A stretch of DNA of 64,000 bases from Poronia punctata (taxonomy: Eukaryota > Ascomycota > Sordariomycetes > Xylariales > Xylariaceae). A program made the position numbers and the translations under genes. The notes below the pieces were generated by a model. It did no database searches. It had not been told where the DNA came from and worked only from the letters and a program-made list of their open reading frames with translations. Shown piece after piece: positions 59,601 through 64,000 of this stretch (position 1 is the first letter of the stretch; each line of letters starts with the position of its first letter). The stretch is from NCBI GenBank assembly GCA_022579005.1, contig MU401475.1, positions 141,158-205,157 of the forward strand, read 5' to 3'.

Positions 59601-60162
59601 TACGCCTCACATTAGAACCATCACCCCAACAAGAGAGTGTAAGTCTATTTTTTGAGACAAGAGATCGATTTGATCTGGGATACCCGATACCCTCTAGCCC
59701 TGAGCCTTGATTGCCAAAAGACGGCACCACAAGACCCTAATAACGTGCCGTACCCGGCTTTACCGCTCGTCTAAAAGGGCCATCCCACCCCCGGCCCACC
59801 ACCTTGGCAGCTCGATACTACCTGCAACCCCAGCCAACCTCTTTCTGTCTCTCTTCGGCATTGCATAATATATTCCTACTAATACCCCTCTGGACTCCCC
59901 CCCCCCCCCTCCATTTGTCTTTCCCCATAACATCACATAACACTACATCTGCATTCACACCCTCATTGTTTGTCTGGGGGCTTCATATACTTGAAGTCAA
60001 ACATTGCATGGACTCTTATGTGAAGGGTTCAACTAACTGTTTTATAGTAGAGATATAACGTCGACATCATCATCATCTTCTTCTTCTCAACATACATCAT
60101 TTTCGAATTCGAATATTCTTCCTCTTCTCTTCTCTTGAACCCTTCACATCCCATTTTCAGCA
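53700..60162. other. Gene-poor 6.4-kb stretch and promoter/leader of the bZIP gene
   Basis: No gene, tRNA, rRNA or mobile-element protein could be supported. All open frames are short with no recognised motif. Notable items are three tandem CGGTCA at about 58973-58989, a TGAGTCA (AP-1/Gcn4-type) site at 58930-58936 and poly-C at about 59897-59909. A strong 3' splice signal (ACTAAC then TTTTATAG) ends at 60047 in the bZIP leader. Confidence 0.5.
59968..60047 (+). other. Probable 5'-leader intron of the bZIP gene
   Basis: The acceptor side is textbook: CAACTAACTGTTTTATAG ending at 60047. A possible donor is GTTTGT at 59968, giving an 80-nt intron. Splicing would remove the upstream ATG at 60008; if unspliced, that ATG opens a 16-codon uORF ending at 60058. 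Confidence 0.4.
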
Positions 60163-62010
60163 ATGGGCTCAACATTTCACATGCAGGCGGCGGCTTATTA
60201 CCAGCCTAGCCCTCTCACAGTCGACACAAGTCGGACACAAAAGTTCTTCGACGACGAAGACACCGGCATACTCGACGACAGCATTCTAGATCCCAGCGCC
60301 ATCGATTCAGGCTTGGATATGTCGCCGCCCATGGCAGGCAGCAGGAGAGATTCTTTTGCCGTAGCAGGCTCATTATTCTCACCCAAGACTGAAGACTGGC
60401 ACTCGGTCGATATGCAGTCTGTCCCTTCCAACAACCCGTTCCTAGAGCCATCAAACACAAACCCCTTCACAAGGTCGGCCGACCAGACACAAGGCCCCTT
60501 TGGATCACAAAACCAGCCTTGGTCCATGACCCACGGCTCTGGCACTTGCACACCAGTACAGTATGATGGGCTCGAGGCCACATACGACAGCAATCCTTCA
60601 GTCTTCCAGCAGCGACCTCTTTCTATGCAGACGCCGTTTGGCAACTCGGCCGGGCATGTACCCCTGTTCTCTACAGTCGGCACAAGTAACCCGTCCATGC
60701 CCACTTCACCACAGAAGGACTGGATGAGCGGCGAGTTCAAGAACCAGTCATTAAAACGCTCACATGTTGAGAGCTCCATCCGCTCACATAATGAGATGCG
60801 TCGCGGTGACGGTATCCGCAAGAAGAATGCCCGCTTCGACATTCCCGCTGAGCGGAATCTTGACAACATCGACACCTTGATTTCACAGTCGACCGACGAC
60901 CAGGAGATCAAGGAGCTCAAGCAGCAGAAGCGGCTTCTGCGGAATCGGCAAGCCGCTCTCGACTCCAGACAACGGAAGAAACTGCATACTGAGCGGCTCG
61001 AGGAAGAGAAGAAGCAGTTCACTGGGCTCGTCAGCTCACTGGAAGAGGAGATCGCCGAGCTCAACAACAAGGTGGCCCAGCTCATGCAGGACAAGTACGA
61101 GATGCAGAACCACATCGAGGACCTCCGGATGGAGAAGGAGGAGATGATCCACTCGCATACCATCGAGACTGGTGATCTACGCAAGAAGGTCACTATCCTG
61201 ACGGACCACGTCCAGCGACTGGAGCATACTGCCATGCCCAACAACAACGGCTTCGGCAACGCTTTCAACGACATGGACAGCATGACCATGGATGGCGCCT
61301 GGGAGAACATGACATACATGGGAGACTACCCCATGGAGACCGAGGTCAAGCAGGAGGTCCAGCTTGTCCCTACCAAGAAGGCCGAGATCGTTCTTCCCAC
61401 CGAGGTCGAGAAGCCAGCGACGCAGAATGGTCTCCTCTTCATGTTGTTCCTCGTCGGTGCCTTTGTGCTCTCCAACCGATCGACTCCCACATTCTCCCGT
61501 GTATCGGAGGATATGCGTGAGGCTTCGGCCAGTCTGCTCAACACGGTCCTGAAGGACGTCGATGTGTCCCACACGACCAATAATGCCCTTGACCCTGCGG
61601 CTCCCCAACCTTCGGGTGCTAGCTGGGGCTCGTCGACAAACATGCAGATGGGCGGCATGGACAGTGTGGCTCCTTCGATGCTCGGAGAGCTTGCGGACAC
61701 TCTGACCCAGCCCAGCGAGCAACAAGCCAACGAGCAGGTCTTCTCCCTCACTCCAGCTCAATACAACGGAATCACCTCGCAAGAGTTCACCCGTGCGCCC
61801 CAGCCACCGTCGTCAAATCATGGACGTCGGAACCTCGCCGAGGCTCTGGCCAACATGCGCCACAACGAGAAGCAGACGGCGGCGGATGTATACACTAGAT
61901 CTCTCCTTTGGGACCAGATCCCCAGCGATGTTGTTCGCAACTTCGCCAAGATGGTAGCCGACTGCAACAATGCCAACGGCGGCCAAGGATGCAGCGATGC
62001 AACCTCATGA
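60163..62010 (+). CDS. bZIP transcription factor with a predicted membrane segment
   Basis: A single exon encodes 615 residues. The first 230 residues are Ser/Pro/Gln-rich and acidic, likely activation sequence. The bZIP begins near residue 253: LKQQKRLLRNRQAALDSRQR with the invariant N-x7-R (NRQAALDSR), then a long heptad region (LEEEKKQFTGLVSSLEEEIA and onward to about residue 355), longer than a standard zipper. A hydrophobic stretch, GLLFMLFLVGAFVLSN, lies at about 423-438 and looks like a single membrane helix. It is followed by about 175 residues with a conserved-looking C-terminus (LLWDQIPSDVVRNFAKMVAD). The layout resembles membrane-tethered bZIPs (ATF6/CREB3 style), but that function is inferred. 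The leader is CT-rich, with a probable intron. I do not name an orthologue. Confidence 0.9.
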   Translation: MGSTFHMQAAAYYQPSPLTVDTSRTQKFFDDEDTGILDDSILDPSAIDSGLDMSPPMAGSRRDSFAVAGSLFSPKTEDWHSVDMQSVPSNNPFLEPSNTNPFTRSADQTQGPFGSQNQPWSMTHGSGTCTPVQYDGLEATYDSNPSVFQQRPLSMQTPFGNSAGHVPLFSTVGTSNPSMPTSPQKDWMSGEFKNQSLKRSHVESSIRSHNEMRRGDGIRKKNARFDIPAERNLDNIDTLISQSTDDQEIKELKQQKRLLRNRQAALDSRQRKKLHTERLEEEKKQFTGLVSSLEEEIAELNNKVAQLMQDKYEMQNHIEDLRMEKEEMIHSHTIETGDLRKKVTILTDHVQRLEHTAMPNNNGFGNAFNDMDSMTMDGAWENMTYMGDYPMETEVKQEVQLVPTKKAEIVLPTEVEKPATQNGLLFMLFLVGAFVLSNRSTPTFSRVSEDMREASASLLNTVLKDVDVSHTTNNALDPAAPQPSGASWGSSTNMQMGGMDSVAPSMLGELADTLTQPSEQQANEQVFSLTPAQYNGITSQEFTRAPQPPSSNHGRRNLAEALANMRHNEKQTAADVYTRSLLWDQIPSDVVRNFAKMVADCNNANGGQGCSDATS

Positions 62011-63936
62011 TGACTTACGACCCAGTTACGACGGTGACGAATGAAAAATGCCACGCTCTTGTTTTTGCGCATCAGACGCTTTCTACTGTTTAATCTTGAT
62101 CCCATTTTCTTGTCTATACATTTGATGTCGCTCCCGCGCAAATCAGATCTGTCATTGCTCACGCAATCCACCCAAAAAAAAAGTGCAAAACTGCAAAAAT
62201 GCAACACTCCCCCACACGCAAAGCGCACCGCCATACATCGGCAACCAAATCTCCTTTGTCACAATCTCGATTTTCCTCTTGTGTCCAGATTAGCAAGCGA
62301 GCCAGCATTTGATTTCCATCATCTTGATTGGGTTTTGTGGTTATTTTTTCCTTGGTCCGTGCCCGATATTCGGCATCGACATCGGCACAGCCACCTTTTA
62401 TTCTTCTTTTTCTCATTTTCATCCTCATTTTTTTCTGGGTAGCAGCATGGCGAAAACGGTGGTTGGGAACGGCGGGAGAAGGTTGAAATCCCAGCCCATT
62501 TCATGTACAACGGTCACGGACATTGGGGAAACAGGACAGATGCTTGTCATACGCAGTGTGCAGACAGCATATCGAACAGACACCTTTTACTCTGGACTTT
62601 TTTTTCCTTTTCTTCTTCTCATTTTCCTCATTTTTCCTATCTCCATCTCATTTCCTTCCATCTTCTCTTCTGGGGTTATTTTTGGATTCTACCTCCGCCA
62701 GGGACCGGAGAAGGCTATGAAAATAGCACGGCATATAATCCACCTACATATTAGGGCGGGGTTGGTGTTCCTCGGGATTGGGGAACAGGACGAAATAATG
62801 TCTCACGACGCGCCACGGGATGTACCCACAGGCGGCATTTTTGGGGGAGGACACGGATTACGAGCTGGCGAGAAAGATTGGTTGGTCCCTGGATTAAATT
62901 TGTCTTTTTACACTTCTATCATTTACCCCTCCTTTGTCAACTTTTTCCTTTCTTTTTGTTGTTGCTCGGCAAACGGCAACAGGCGGTATCGGATCTTTTA
63001 TTTTGTTTCCGTACGCCCCTATCACATAACAAACTTGAAACCGACCACCCACCGCGGTGGTCTCGGGGGATGTCCAACAAGGCGGAGATATATATTTATT
63101 TTTTACCTTGATCGATAAACCAAGCTTATCGGCAGCTGAAGGATGGGAAGAGGGGAATCGGCTTAGCTACCCGATTTATTCTTTTTGCTATCATTATGTC
63201 ATTAGCTAGCGACAGATTAAAAAAAAAAATCCGCCACAGAAAATATACATATCAACCCCCTAAAAACCAGACCAGAGACAGATTTGGGACATGCACATGC
63301 AAGTGACTTGAGAGATATTCCAGTTTTGATTGATCAAGATCAAATGGGATCCGACACATTATGGGAACCTAGATAGACTAGTTAAAGTATCTAATGGTAG
63401 AGAGAGCATTTCGCTCCAATGATCTGAGCCAAATCTTTTCCCCGTCCGCATACCTTACACCGCATATACATGTTGCATACATAATGTACACGCCCCGCTG
63501 CCGCCCGTCTGTAGCCGTGGGATGATCCCTCTGATCTAGTGTCTACAAGGGGAGTTTAGACATGAATCCTCACCTCTAACCTTAGGATACCATCTAAGGT
63601 TAGGTAGCTAACTCCTTTTCATCTATAAGCAAGGCCATCTATAGATAATAGACTCTAGATAGGCCAAAAAGGTAGAGACTACCTACCTTACCTAGGCTAA
63701 GCATCACTTTGTAAAGGGAGGTGAAATCAAGCGACGGAATATTTAAAAACCCCTCCTCCTCCCTGAACATACTAGGTTAACCTAATGCCGCGGACCGCTC
63801 TTTGCGTACGTGCATGTGTACTTAATGTACTGCACTGCACTGCGGGCTTATCTAAGTCACCCGGGACCCAATGTGTAGGTAGGAAGTAGGTATAGCTTCC
63901 ATGTCAAAAGTTAACTAGTTTGCCTGGTTGGGGGGG

Positions 63937-63998
<62 letters not shown>

Positions 63999-64000
63999 GG
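62011..64000. other. 3' flank of the bZIP gene and intergenic DNA
   Basis: No supported gene. Open frames of up to 269 codons here are CT-rich and have no family features. Many TACC/TAGG-type short repeats occur near 63590-63720. Confidence 0.5.
63930..63998. repeat. Terminal poly-G run
   Basis: Nearly 70 G with few interruptions at the end of the window. It may be a sequencing artefact; it is not a telomeric repeat. Confidence 0.9.

Noticed and set aside
60198..61319. Minus-strand open frame of 373 codons
   Set aside because: Antisense to the bZIP coding exon; Ser/Cys/Arg-rich translation typical of a shadow frame.
62309..63118. Plus-strand open frame of 269 codons downstream of the bZIP
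   Set aside because: Translates CT-rich simple sequence into Phe/Ser-rich low complexity; no motif and no splice structure.
63930..63998. Terminal poly-G as a telomere
   Set aside because: Fungal telomeres are mostly TTAGGG arrays; this is a homopolymer, more likely an artefact.

Overview
The window is nuclear DNA from a filamentous ascomycete (Pezizomycotina; gene content and intron style fit Sordariomycetes best, but the species cannot be named from sequence alone). The evidence is short introns (mostly 50-110 nt) with GTRNGT donors, CTNAC branch sites and YAG acceptors, genes on both strands with no operons, fungal protein families (ENA-type Na+ ATPase, CSC1/DUF221, fungal APH-like kinases, DUF4243/questin oxidase, fungal amidoligase) and intergenic DNA rich in TAGG/TACC-type microsatellites. 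Exon models were made by hand from splice signals, reading frame and family resemblance. Every multi-exon model given sums to a multiple of three, except the hydrolase at 35.1-36.0 kb, which carries a one-base frameshift.

Layout. 1-13 kb: NHP6-like HMG-box protein (+), a 9-exon conserved fungal protein of unknown function (+), an APH-like kinase (+), a small Gly-rich repeat protein (+), an endonuclease/exonuclease/phosphatase (-), then homopolymers, a 10-N assembly gap and a diverged 90-bp duplication. 14-23 kb: CSC1/OSCA-type channel (-), a 5-kb gene-poor stretch, and an acidic AT-hook protein (-). 25-35 kb: FAD synthase FAD1 (-) with a 14-nt microexon, ENA Na+/K+ P-type ATPase (+), DPM1 (+) and an SDR oxidoreductase (-). 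35-42 kb: a frameshifted alpha/beta hydrolase (-), an amidoligase-family protein (-), a PCI/CSN8-like protein (+), and a microsatellite-laden ORF (-). 43-54 kb: RAD17 checkpoint clamp loader (-), DUF4243/questin-oxidase-like protein (-), UBE3D-like E2-binding protein (+), ATP synthase subunit 4 (-), NOC4 (+). 54-60 kb: gene-poor. 60-62 kb: a bZIP factor with a predicted membrane segment (+). The window ends in a poly-G run.

The genes do not form one pathway. Most are housekeeping or conserved (chromatin, flavin synthesis, ion transport, protein mannosylation, DNA damage checkpoint, ribosome biogenesis, respiration). I see no transposon, CRISPR array, tRNA or rRNA, and no clear secondary-metabolite cluster. 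The items most worth a second look are the FAD1 microexon, the membrane-type bZIP, the amidoligase-family protein, the unknown 9-exon protein, the small repeat protein, the four-copy ACGCGT array and the homopolymer frameshift in the hydrolase.
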